In this document: piece after piece, positions 1 through 11,239 of the stretch | Position numbering within the stretch: the stretch's first letter is position 1 | Layout: every line of letters begins with the position of its first letter | Assembly: GCA_015680685.1 (NCBI GenBank) | Contig: MNCI01029688.1 | Location: 123,758 to 187,757 of the forward strand | Source of the DNA: Gnetum montanum | Taxonomy: Eukaryota > Streptophyta > Gnetopsida > Gnetales > Gnetaceae | DNA length: 64,000 bases | Direction: 5' to 3' | The notes under the pieces: model-generated | What the model was told of the DNA's origin: nothing | Databases searched by the model: none | What the model saw: only the letters and a program-made list of their open reading frames with translations | Program-made: the position numbers and the translations under genes

Positions 1-545
1 ACTACTTGGGATCCAACTTTGATAGCATGACTATCTTACTCGTTGTATAACCATTCTTGTAGAAAAGAGTTGGAGAAAGTAAATAATCCTGTTTAACTCC
101 AATTTTTCTTTGGAATTGAAAATTTTCTATAAACTACTATCTATAATTTCAATAATCACTTCCTCATACAATCTTTGAGCTGCTGCAATCAAATATGAAG
201 GGAGGCCAATTTGATGCAAGTACAATCAAAGTTTTGTATAAATCATTGAATCATATGCTTTTGAAAAATTAGTAAAATAAATACAAACTTTTTTATAAGG
301 CAATTTTTCACACTCCATGTAGTGTCTAAGAGAAACTAAGTGATTAATAGTGAAGTGATTTTGTCTAAAACTTGCTTGATACCTTGCCCTAATTTGGTTA
401 ACTTAAGCCCATGAACTAATTTTATTTTCGGGTGCAGTGTTCAACAACATAGTGAAAATATTACTAGATAATTATTCAAATTATTTTTATCTTCCTTTTT
501 ATATAATAAGATAGCTTTACTAATTTTCTGGTTTTGATCTAATCC
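1..545 (-). pseudogene. Non-LTR retrotransposon reverse transcriptase fragment (RTE-like)
   Basis: Read on the minus strand with frame changes, this stretch gives a recognisable reverse transcriptase core. In order it shows AILLYKKEDKNNLNNY (fingers), YQASFRQNHFTINHLVSLRH, then FTNFSKAYDSMIYTKL, which carries the first catalytic Asp in the FxKAYD motif, then GLPSYLIAAAQRLYEEV, and after a frameshift IGVKQDYLLSPTLF, the equivalent of the GVRQGCPLSPTLF motif. From memory of the families, the QxxFRxxHSTxDHLxxLRH spacing suits RTE-type or related EN-RT LINEs rather than the L1-type LINE at 40-45 kb. The YxDD motif would lie beyond the window edge. Internal stops and at least two frameshifts make it a dead fragment. 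The clade call is an inference; the RT call is firm. Confidence 0.72.
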
Positions 546-2359
546 TTGATCCACTACTGAATTTAATCTATGCTAAATTTCTCTATGAACAATGGTCCTA
601 TTTCACTTTATTTTTTATGGTTTCTTGTTTGCTTCATTGGAGCTTTGTATCCTCTCTTGGAATCATCTTAATCATTTTTTTATATTTTACTCATCGGTCT
701 ACCTTAATAGTGAGCCCATCATGGATTAGATAAAGATAGTGAGCCCATCATAAATTTGATAAAGATAGGTCTTTTCTACTTTTTGTTTCATTACGATCTT
801 GATATACAAGGATGTTCAATTAACTTATCCAAATTTTATTTTCTTGTACTTCTTTGCTTTAAAGAACAAAACAATGTATTCAATGCTTCTGCATGCTTTC
901 AAATCTGATTGTCATTATTAGGTACCATTACACTTTTAACTTTACATTAGAATGTGAGTAATAAAATTTTCTCTACATGCTTGAAGGATAGTGCTAAAAT
1001 CTTCCTTACAAAGAAAATGAGTTGAGACCTTGAATTGTGTTCTCTACTTAGAACATTGTAACAACTTAATCTAAAGAAAACACTAGCCATCACAAGACTC
1101 TACTAACTAGTGATAATAATTTAGGATCTATCTTCCAATTTTCCTTAAAATAGAAAATTCAAACTATACCTTTTAATGAAGTAGGACAAATTTCAATACT
1201 TGCCTTTTCAACAATGATTTGTGAGCCTAGTAGTAAGACTCTTGATTTAGTAGTTCTAAGTTATTAGTTTATTTCTAATAAGTAATGCTAAGTTATAAAG
1301 TTTTAATTTGATGTAATCCAAGTAGAGGAAGTCATTACAATTGAATGTCACCTTTGTAAAACCTTTTGTAACATGTACGTATCTTTACCATCTGTAATTG
1401 ATCATTTATTTTTGAATTTGATAATGGATGAATTATATATGATTATATTTTTGGAAGTTTAAGTGTGTGCTTAGGCTTCAAACCTTTTTTAAAAAGGGGA
1501 TTTAAAATAATTTTATGCAACGCTTGAACTTTTCAAATTGCTTCATAATGTTCTTCAAATTTGCTATCAATAATTTGTAAACATTTTTTGATATATAAAC
1601 TATCAACATATGCTTGTCCATTATTTTCTGGTCATAGTTTTTATAATCGTGCTATTAAAGCTATTGCTTAATTTGATTTATGTCAGATAGGTTGTCCTTA
1701 TGAGAGGATATTGACTAGGCTCTCGTATTATCTGTCAATGTGATATCATTGAGCTAACCTATTAAATTGGTCATAATCCTTCTTGCACATTAAACTACAA
1801 ATTATTAATCTTTTTTGGACATCAAAATATGAATTTTTGAAATCGTTGATGTAGAGGTTGCAAATTACAAAACCTATCTTTTGTTCCAAATTAAGTTGCT
1901 AAATTCTCTCAAGGAAGGATACGTATTTGCTGAAAGTTTGTGTTGGAAAAATTTATTAGTGACTAATGGACTTAGGAGAGAAATATTTTAGTAGAATTAT
2001 AATCTAGTGTTGTTTTAAATATTTTTCCTATCCTTTGTAACTTTGTTATTATTTATTTCAGATTCATCTACTATTTTATGAAATTTATAAAATGCATATA
2101 TATTTTTCCTTATTATTAATTTTGTTTCAATCATCTGTTACTTTTTTATTCGGATCAATCATTGCTTTTACCTGGTTTACACGTTCATATTGAAGATGCC
2201 TAAGCTTTTGTCTCTTTAAACAAGTCTTCTGAGATGGTACTATAATCTAAATTTAAGCAGCTGTAAGGGAAACGCTCTGGGTAAAAATGATCATGCTAAA
2301 CAACCTTATATAGACCACGGTTACGGCAGCGAGGGCATAAATTAAAATTGTACCGTTGC
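546..2359. other. AT-rich intergenic sequence with no recognised gene
   Basis: No coherent coding frame or TE boundary was recognised. The only local structure noted is a tandem pair of about 30 bp at 708-766 (units starting TAGTGAGCCCATCAT). The part next to 545 could still be upstream sequence of the adjoining non-LTR element, but nothing shows it. Confidence 0.5.
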
Positions 2360-2860
2360 TTATGGAAAAGTTGTTTACGCTTTCAAGTGGAAGGTTGCCA
2401 CCGATGATGGTGTATGGAAGTTTATTGGCACTGAACGAAGGCGACGGAGTAGATTAGTAGAGCAATTTTTGAGTCTTCCAATATTACCGATGTTTCTGAC
2501 AAAGTCTTCGTCAAAGTCATCACTGTCACGTGAAAAGTCAAGGTGCATTTAGATTTAATGATTATACCATTGTGAGATTTAAAATAAGAATGATAAGTGG
2601 AACGTGGCGTAGTGGATAAGGTAATGTAAGGTATAATTAATAGAATGAATGATGTTTGATCCATGACTTCTTCATATTGAATAAGATGTGGAATAAGACT
2701 ATGATAAAATAGAATGAGAGTTGACGGGTGAAGCAATTAGAAGAATGTTCAAAGTATGACTATTAAAAGGCAGGTAAAATACACAAAGTAGTTGGAGAAA
2801 GGAGAACTTTTCATGGAATAAAATTAAAGCCTTTGAAATCTAATATGGTTGTTGGAAAGA
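2360..2860. repeat. Diverged direct duplication, copy 1
   Basis: Blocks here recur in the same order at 3165-3790. Shared blocks include ACGCTTTCAAGTGGAAGG against ACGCTTTGAAAAGGAAGG, GACAAAGTCTTCGTCAAAGTC against CTCAAAGTCTTTGTCAAAGTC, and GAATGATGTTTGATCCATGA against GAAGGATGTTTGATCAATGA. Copy 1 contains a CACGTG (G-box type) hexamer near 2527. The function is unknown. It lies just 3' (minus sense) of the LRR pseudogene, so it may be flank of a tandemly duplicated receptor-kinase locus. Confidence 0.6.
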
Positions 2861-3164
2861 TTCTTCACCTCATTTACAATGTTTTAATAAAAAGTGTCAC
2901 AAAATATGTAATTAAACATTTTCATTTCCATCTTTGTAAAAGCCAAGTTAAGGTCACTTAAAAATAACTTCCATTGTTAGTCTTTTTGAATGGCCAACGT
3001 TTAATAATAAGGTACTATGAGTGCCTAGTATAGTAAATTGAAAGTGAACCAAATCCATGGTAAACAATGGCGTAAATGGTTCAAGCTTGGCACTCTTATT
3101 CTTGGTGTTTGAGAAAGTCATAACATAGGTCAATTTACTTAAAAATAGCAATGTTGATTGCATG

Positions 3165-3790
3165 TGCAAGCTTCTACGCTTTGAAAAGGAAGGTTACCAT
3201 CAATGATGCTATCTATACGTTTATGCTGTGGGCGATGGAGTAGATCTATCTAGTAGTTTTTAAAATCTTAAAATATTGCTGATGCTTCTCAAAGTCTTTG
3301 TCAAAGTCGTCCATTGTCATGATGTGATGTTGGAGGTCATTGGAAGTCTAGGTTCAATTCATGTGTTTAGTTTATTCATACTTGTATTGCACTATGTGAA
3401 GAGTAATTAAGTTTTATTAAGAGCCACCGAACAAGCAGTCATCTTAATTCAAGGCGATGTCAATGAATGCTATAGTTAATCATTTGAGTATGACTATATG
3501 GTGGGAATTTGAAAAATAATGGATATGTTACCATAATTATATTGAAAACAACGATGGAGAGAAAGTGGAAAGTGTCATAGTGGGTAAGGTATAATTAGAA
3601 TGAAGGATGTTTGATCAATGATTTTTCTATGTTGCATGAGATATGGAATAATAGATGACAATAAGAAAGACTAATGATGGAATATACTATGACTTTGCCA
3701 AAGAGAGTAAAATACATGAAGTAGTTAGAATAAAGTAGAGCTTTGCTTTAAAGACTTTGAAATTGAGTAGAGTAGTTTGAATATTTTCCA
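3165..3790. repeat. Diverged direct duplication, copy 2
   Basis: This is the second, longer copy of the segment at 2360-2860, with the matching blocks in the same order and orientation and extra sequence between them. No open frame is conserved between the copies, so the duplicated unit is probably non-coding flank or a decayed TE. Confidence 0.6.
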
Positions 3791-3859
3791 CCATTATTCC
3801 CCAAGAAAGCCTAATGCTCTGTATATGGAGATGGAGAAGAATCTTATGGACCAGATTCA

Positions 3860-4440
3860 TGTATCAAAAGTCTGTTGAGATTGCTTCCATTGTCGAAAGA
3901 CAAAACAAGAGACTACAAGTAGCTCAAATTTGCAAGCTGGCATGGGATACTCCCACTCAGCATGTCCAACACTAAATAAAGGTCTGACATGTTGGTGAGA
4001 TTTTAGCCATTGAAGTTTAGGGAAATTTGCTAGTTCCTTGGGATTGATTGGTTGTAAAGTCTAGGTTTCCTGTAATTGAAAGCTTTCAACATGTGCTAAT
4101 TTTGCCAGAGATGAAGGTATTTGGTTGCTATTGAAGAAATACATATAAAGTTGTTGGAGGTGTGTGAGATTTCCAAGCTCCCATGGAATAAGTCTGCTTA
4201 GTGTACCAATGGATGGTTAAAGACAACTTCACTAGATTGGTAAGATTTCCCAATTCCTGTGGGTTATTATTACTGCTAACATCTTCTTCTACTTTCAAAT
4301 GTAGGCTTTGAAGATGGATAAGATGATTTCCTACCCAAGATGGTATGAGGTTTGAGAAGCCATCAACATTCCACCAAGACAGACTTAGAGACTTGGAATA
4401 CCCCCTTTCAAATTGCTTATATCCAACTTTAGTAATTGAC
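3860..4440 (-). pseudogene. Leucine-rich-repeat block of a receptor-kinase-like pseudogene
   Basis: Reading down the minus strand gives successive plant-type extracellular LRRs: LDISNLKGGIPSL, HLIHLQSLHLK, then QELGNLTNLVKLSL, and after a one-base frame change IPWELGNLTHLQQLYMY, QIPSSLAKLAHVESFQLQ and PKELANFPKLQWLK. The repeating (I)PxELGNLTxLxxLxL pattern is the class found in LRR receptor-like kinases and receptor-like proteins. Stops and frameshifts break it and no kinase domain follows in the window. It has the same orientation as the LRR receptor N-terminus at 36915-37200, and the space between is filled largely by retrotransposons, so both may come from one gene split by insertion. That link is an inference. 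Confidence 0.78.
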
Positions 4441-5358
4441 TTTTATGGTGCATGTGATGTGTTGGAAATTACATTTTATTGTTAAAACATCGACCACATG
4501 AAAATGGATTATTTTTAATCATTAATTCATTCACGCCTAGTGTTAGGCTTAAGGTATGGTAAACATCCATTGATATTTTCGTGAAAATTAAATAGCCATG
4601 TCAATAATTAATGGCAGGTGCCATTCACCTAAATGGATGCTATGTCTAATAATGACCTGACCTTTTAGAGGTTAACAAGGTACAAGACAAAATTATGTTA
4701 ATGGTAATGATGATGAAGTTGTCTATCATGTAGGATGTAAGGTAATTGGATTGAGAATTTTCTAATCCTTGACTTTTTCATCTTGGATGGTTATAAAATA
4801 AAATGAAGTTTTATTATGTTTAAAGAATTATATGATCTATTAAATAGATATTACATTTTCATAAAAAATAAAGATAGGCTCTACAAATTGATCAAATACC
4901 AATGAAGTATAAAAAACAAATCAAAAAAAAATTTGTTGGAACATTATACCACTTATAAAGTTGTCTTAAATTGGTAGTCATAGCACAAGAAAAAGTATAT
5001 ATAATTCATCTTTAAGACCTCTTGATTTGGATAACCTAAAAATGCACTCTTGTTGACATAAGAACTTAAGCGAACATTGTTGATAGTGTGCATTTTGATA
5101 CTTTATAGAAATAGCGCATGAGTGATAGTCACCTTTTATATTAGTTTATTATATCTAATATGGTATAAATAAAATTGTCTCTTACCTTCCACATTAAACC
5201 ATATTATGAAAATTATGCCAAAACGTGAAAACGTGATTCAAAAATTTCACTATCCATATGTTTTATATGCAAATATAAGCAAAGAAAAATCTGGGAAAAC
5301 TAACTTTTACCCCTTCATATATATTGACACCAAAAAACCATCCTGACTATGGGCCATG
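4441..5358. other. Unassigned AT-rich sequence between the LRR pseudogene and element A
   Basis: LRR similarity ends abruptly near 4440. A TGTTGGAAATT string at 4460 resembles the 5' end of many plant Ty1/copia LTRs, but no matching end, partner LTR or target duplication was found. It may be part of another element that split the LRR gene. Confidence 0.35.
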
Positions 5359-6159
5359 TGATGAGTAGTGAGTAGACCCTACACCCAACCATATGAATCA
5401 CTAAGCATTCATGCATGATTTAGTCAAATTTCATGGACTTATAACCTTCTAAGTACATTGGTCTTTAGGAAATGAAACTAACCATTGCAAGCATTGTCTT
5501 CCCAGTTACACTTGTGAAAGGATATTTAATTGCTAATTTAATCTAACTAGCTAAAACTTAACTAATCCTAACATAAGCATCCATTTCCACTTTTCGTACA
5601 CATCCTGAACACATTTAACACTACTGGGTTACCAAACATTAAGTGTTATTGGGATTACCAAGCACCAAGTGCATAATCAAAGTGGTTGTACTTATGTGCC
5701 TAATTAATTGCTATTTAATTTAGCTTAGTCTAGCTTAACTAATTACTTAATTACTTAAAACATTAAAGAAAATTGCTTAAAATATTAAACACATAAAGGA
5801 AATAATTAATCTATTTCAAAGTGCTGTAAGGTTTATCAAAAAGCTTGTCTCTATTGCTGCACAGACTGCCATGCTTAGGTACAATAGTGCTTGAATAAAG
5901 ATCTATACACACTTTGACTCCTACTGAAAAATATTCTAACTTTCAAGTGGAAAAACTGCTAGAGATTCAATATAACTATGAGACTTATGCCATAAATGTA
6001 GTTGGTGAGCACGTATTTATAGGTGAAACAAGGAGCCCCATCAATAGGTATGCATCAACAAGTCAAACCCTATGTCAATAAGATCACATCGATGACATTC
6101 CATTGATGGGGTTGCATTGACGACATCCCATTAACATGGCCAACCATGATGCTTCATCA
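5359..6159 (-). repeat. 3' LTR of element A (801 bp)
   Basis: The LTR is bounded by TGATGA at 5359 and TCATCA ending at 6159, and its plus-left end matches the partner starting at 16339 (shared GAGTAGACCCTACACCCAAC). In minus sense U3 comes first, with repeated CCATCAATGGGGT-like units between about 6030 and 6159, then a TATAAATA box at 6014-6021. The flanking five bases on the left are CCATG; the other flank is lost in the gap. Confidence 0.88.
6014..6021 (-). promoter_or_regulatory. TATA box in the LTR of element A
   Basis: TATAAATA on the minus strand lies about 140 bp inside the U3 end. The same position is occupied by TATAAATG in both LTRs of element B and TATAAATA in the LTR of element D, which supports it as the pol II TATA box. 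Confidence 0.6.
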
Positions 6160-6175
6160 TACCCCCACAACTAAA
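6160..6175 (-). other. Polypurine tract of element A
   Basis: The minus strand reads TTTAGTTGTGGGGGTA directly against the LTR start TGATGA. The same string precedes the 3' LTR of element B (23981-23996). Position and conservation mark it as the plus-strand primer site for reverse transcription. Confidence 0.78.
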
Positions 6176-6417
6176 TGAAAAATTGTCCTTGAGTTCTTTA
6201 CAAAATTTTGAAAGGTATAGGATTATTGACACACAAAACAAACACACAAACTACACAACAAAAACTAAGTGTTCGGAGTGTATGGTTTTATAATGATTGT
6301 AAAATTTTGGTATTCAGGATAAGAAAATTAAACTCTAGGATGAAATTGGCAAACACAATTCCTCGAATGATGCAAAGACATCGGAGAAGATCAAATGGTC
6401 TTAGGTAGTGGAGGCTC

Positions 6418-9250
6418 CTAAGGCTCTGAAGGGCCTTCTTCTACTTTGGGTGCATGAAATGGTTGAGGTAGTTGTGGTTGTCCTATGACAGTTGCAACGT
6501 CTAGTGGAAGACGAAAGGCATCCAATACTACCTTCATCTTTTCCTCCTTTTCCCTAAGATCATTCATGGTCCACACAGCATCTCGAATGTGGCCTAGAGT
6601 GGGAACATCATAGGGATAGGGCATTGTTGGGAACAACTCCTTCATGTTGACAAACCAAGCAGTGAAAAGTTTATGTCCAACATCAAATATCTTGACTACA
6701 TTCTGCAACTCTTTGTAGTCATTCAACCTCTTGGCCAGGTTCTCAGTAGTTGATCATTGATCGATAAAATTTTCCTTGAGAACCTTGAGTTCAATGTTGG
6801 CAATTTCAACTTCTACTTGATGTCCTTGTGATGCTTAAACTCTACTTTGTATAATAAGTATGAACTAGCCTTTTCTTTCTCCAATTTGGATTATGGTCAT
6901 TTGGTAGTCAGCATCGCTAGATTTTCATAAAGGAGATTGGCAAGCTCCATGTACTATGTCATGTTCTCAATCTACAGCTCTTTCATATGAATCTCTGCTT
7001 TGTTGTAGTCATTGAGCCCATCAAAGATAGGTTGCTAGACATCACCTCCTTCCTTGAGTTACTAGAGGGCATCATTAAATTTTTCCTTTGTCATTTGGAT
7101 GTGTTTTCATTGATTTCTTTTTGTAGACCAACTTGATATCTATAGTGATTTTTTAACTCTCTCAAATTTGAGAGCCTCATTTTTCCAAGTGGCTATCTCT
7201 ATCGTAAATTTTTGGTGAAGGCCTTGAACTTCCTTTGGAGAGATTTTGATTTTCTACTACCAATCTCCTCAATTCATTGTTTCCTTTGGCTAGTTGCTCC
7301 TACTATTGATGGATGAAATCTTACATTTGCTACTTCTGCACATCAACATTTTGTAGGTGATGATTTTTTATGGTTAACATTGCATTCTCATGGCACGTCT
7401 GGACCAAGTCCTTTTGAATTATGTATGTTTTGGCATTGGCCACGGACTAGTCAAAGATGACGATCTCCTTCTCATTATTAACCTTTTTGATCTTATCTTC
7501 AAGATACTTGAAGGCTTAATCATGTGTCAATGTAGGGTTGAGAAATGTGGAATCCATAAGATAGGCTCTTAATTTAGGAACCTTCGCAACCAAGTGTTTG
7601 TTTTGTGCTTGGGCTATTTTGAGTTGCCCCTCCAATATAATTCACTTGGTCCTTGCTTCTATTAGCTTCGACTGGGTTGTAATGATTGTATCCAGAAGGT
7701 CAAAGACATATGGAATTGGTTGTTTAGTTCCTACTAGTTGGTCCAACAACTTCTCATGTTGGGTTATGCTCAATCTACTGCTAACTATTCTTGTAGAAGT
7801 CTTCACATCTCTAAGTGTAGAAACATTTGGTATACGCACCATAGGTGCATTTAACACCTTGAAAATTCTATCAAAAATCACATCTACCATTGTCTCCTAC
7901 CCATGGTGTTGCATCACCAAAACAGTTGCCCCCTCACCTTTCTCTAGATGTACTAAAAAAGTAGCGGCATTTCCAAAGATTTTTTGGAATTGCTGCTATT
8001 ATGAGAGAGATATCATTACCTCTTGAACATTAGGATTTGATCTTGTTGGCAATTGGGTTCTTTGGGTTAAGAAAATTTGCCCACTTCTCTTCATTTGGTT
8101 GATTGTTAGAGCCACTTCATTGAGCTGACTCATCGCTGGGTGATACATAGATGGATCATTGTCACTTGTTCTTGCTTGTTGCTCTTAATCTTGCAAGGGC
8201 TACTCTTGGATCTCATGCATGCACTTAAGGGTAGTATGGGCCTTCAACATTATTTCTTGAGTGGGTGGTGGAGGTAGTCATCTATGCTCCTCTTCTTGGA
8301 TGATCTTGGTGGGCACCTTATCCTTCATCATCTTTGCCAAAGAAGTAGATGGAGCATATCAGATGATGTCATTTGTGTAGCGGGTTATTCCTTCACTCTT
8401 GCATAATTTCTAAATGAGGCATGAGAGGGGGATTGTCTTCCTTTTACGTTCATTTTCTTTAAACCGCTTCTCTATCTTAATATAGATAAAGTTATGGAAG
8501 GTTGACTAGGAATCTACGACTTAGAGTGGCATACACAGGGGTAGAAAAAGTTATGATCTTACTTGGCCTCATTGTTAGATTGAGGTAAAAGGCCATAATC
8601 TTGAAATATGCATGTTTTGCTATAGTGAGCATACCAAACTCCTTATGATCAATTCCATAACACCACTTCATCCATTCCTTCTTGACATTAGGATCTACCT
8701 ACATGGGGATTTTAGTAAGGTTTGCCATTATTTTTAGTAACCCAAGGGCCTTTGCGATAGCTTTCACCAAATAGGACACTGAGATGTCCTTGATTTTAAC
8801 CATTGAACTAGCCTACCAATTATTCTAGAAAAGATATGTCTCTTCCATGTACCACTCCCTACTGGAAGTGATTGTGGGCCACATGGGAGAGTTTTGCAGT
8901 TGAGTGTTAACTTCTAGAGGTACAAACTCAGAGAATAGTTTGAAGTTCAATTCTTGAAGCATGGATTTCCAAACCTTCTTATTTGCAATATGCCTAAGGT
9001 AGGCTTTCGTTAGGGTAAATTCAAAGTTTGATTTGGCTTTTGGTGCCTCATCTTGGTGAGACTATTTTGTCATGATCGCTTCTTTGAAAATCTACTAAAT
9101 AGATTCCACTTCGGGCTCCTCCCGAAGAGGTTCCATGGCATGGATCTCTACTTGTTCATGGGGATATTCTTGGTCCCTTTTTATTTGTGGCTATTTGTCC
9201 CTTGATTGGGATGGTCCTCCTTCTTGTGCATGCTTTCCCTTAGGTGCCAT
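6418..9250 (-). pseudogene. Extra 3' ORF of element A, product unknown
   Basis: A degenerate sense-strand reading frame of about 2.8 kb lies between integrase and the 3' LTR. It starts MAPKGKHAQEGGPSQSRDK at 9250, close to MASKGKHTQEGGPFQPREK at the same place in element B. It ends with an open stretch (6418-6726) containing HIRDAVWTMNDLREKEEKM and the terminus KVEEGPSEP. The N-terminal half has segments such as KAYLRHIANKKVWKSMLQEL; the C-terminal half is Glu/Lys/Gln-rich and may form coiled coil. The position matches the env-like or additional ORF of Athila/Tat elements. A resemblance to the plant transposon-protein family sometimes attached to Athila is possible but unproven. Numerous stops and frameshifts are present. 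Confidence 0.66.
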
Positions 9251-11030
9251 TTATGGTCACAACATAACCAAGGATTAGCATTCAATGTGTAACTTATAAC
9301 ATTTAAGTACCTGTCTCATTGGGTGGTTACACTTATGCTAAGTTTGAACCATGGTAGATTGATTATTTTATTATTATTTGGATGATTTTTAACTTAGAAT
9401 GTTACTGGAGCTTGTTGGAAAGGTTTAACTCTCATAATTTGATGTTTTAATGCTAGTTTCTTTGTTAAACCTTTGGGGGAGTTAGAAATTTTTTCATAAA
9501 AAATTTCATAAAAAACTTAAGGTTTGTAGCTCCCATGACAAAGAGCTTACTTGGAATAGCTACAAGGTTGAAGAATAGAGTGAATCAAACAAATGGTTAG
9601 GAAGATATGGCTCTTGGAAGATTATGGGCTTTGAAAATTTGAAAAACTCCCCCCCTCGTTTATGAGAAAATGTGAAAAATTACTAACTGTTTGCATCTAT
9701 TTATATCCAAGTGGACCCTTACATTGATGGGACCCCATTTATGCATGGGCTTTGTCAATGGGTACTCATCTGTGAAGCGTATGTCCAAAATTTTTTCATT
9801 TTGAAAATTATGAAAAATTAAGAAGGTTTAAATAGGAAATTGATGTTTTTGGAGATCCAGAAAAGTCATGAACATGATGAAAACATTAGAAAAGGGATTT
9901 AAAGTTCAAAAAATTGGAAAATCTAATGGGAGAATGAAATTTTATTAGATAGAATGCCCTAAGGAGCACACAGTTGGATGCATGATGGAGATCATGAAAG
10001 ATTTGATCACTAAAATGCTTAAGGATAAGGAATTTAGCTAATCAAACTAAGAGATATGCAAGTGGGTCCTCCACATAGTAGGCTCATGCCCTTTTTTCCC
10101 TTACATAGCCTTAACTAAGGAGTCTGTGAGCCCCATAATTAATTAACAGTTATGAAAAGTTAAGGACCAAATCTAGAAGAACCTACCTAAGAATTTTGAC
10201 ACATCAGACTAAGACACTGGATAAGACAAGGAAACTAGTAGTGAAGTGAGTTATGTAAAGCATTGATGGATAAGAGAGAAAGTAGAATAGAATTCCTAAT
10301 CATGGTCACATGAAGTCCCTTGTGGATTCTATGCTTAAATGACTTGATAAATTCCATCCTTAGTCCAGATCAAAACCAACTACTTTCAATGACTTTGTAT
10401 TACCACTCTAAGACCAGAGTACCCCCTCAAGACACAAGAATGCTCCCACAGATTAATTGCCATTCCTTGTTAGAGAAGAAAAGAGAAGAAAGAAGTGAGA
10501 AAGGTCCTTAGTTAGAGGGGACCTTTAGTCATAAGTAGCATATCTTACTAGTTCCATAACTAGTGCTTGTAGCCTGTTATTTTTTTCTAAGGGATGTGCT
10601 TTGAATTCCCATCATGTTTGTTATTTTTTTTGAATTTTATGTTTTTATAGATTTTTTGGATGAGAACCACACCATGCAAAGACTTATTAACTTCTTGTTA
10701 TTGGTCACCATGGAATGGTAAGAAATCCATAAAAACACAATTGCACTCAAGTAAGTAGAAAGGTACAAAGAGTATTGAGTCCTCTTGAAATCATACCCTT
10801 TGCAATCCTTTGCAACCCTTTGAATCTTCTCCAAGTTTAAAAACTACCAAGTTCACAAGTTTGTTAAAGTCTCATTAAGGAAAGTGGATCTCATACTTCC
10901 AAAACTAGGAAGACCATAGAATTTGTGGATGAGTGGATGACATGAACTCACTAGACATTAGCAATCACAAACATTAAGTACAAATCATCATTAGCAAACA
11001 GCTACAACATCGCTGTGTCTTGTAGGCAAC
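9251..11030 (-). other. Non-coding spacer of element A between integrase region and 3' ORF
   Basis: No coherent reading frame is visible. Blocks of this spacer recur at the equivalent place in element B (27029-28889), for example AGTGGGTCCTCC near 10070 and 27840 and GTGCTTTGAATTCC near 10600 and 28410. Conservation across diverged copies shows it is an original part of the element. Confidence 0.65.
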
Positions 11031-11034
11031 AAAG

Positions 11035-11222
11035 CACTTTATTAGAAAAATAAAGAAAAATTCAGACCAAAATAAAGTAAAATATAAAAGAAATTGTAAA
11101 ATATTCAAAGAATTTAAAACATATAATGATGTTGTAAAACAAAAATTGGAAAAATAACAAAGTGTAAAATGAAAAGGTATAAAAACAAAGAAAGTGTAAA
11201 ACAAAAAAGTGGAAAAATCAAG
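11035..11222 (-). other. Pyrimidine-rich tract after integrase, element A
   Basis: In element sense this is a run of about 190 nt made of T-rich units such as TTTTTCCAC, TTTTACAC and TTTGTTTTAC, almost free of G. The equivalent tract occurs in element B (28890-29055) and element C (53676-53880), each just after the integrase-coding region. Its role is unknown; a splice-acceptor or RNA-level signal for the 3' ORF is one possibility. Confidence 0.6.
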
Positions 11223-11239
11223 GAGTCATTTTAATGATT

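Noticed and set aside
4460-5358. A Ty1/copia LTR starting TGTTGGAAATT
   Set aside because: No matching end, no partner copy and no target duplication were found.
7598-8026. Plus-strand 142-codon frame
   Set aside because: Antisense of the element A 3' ORF, with no support of its own.
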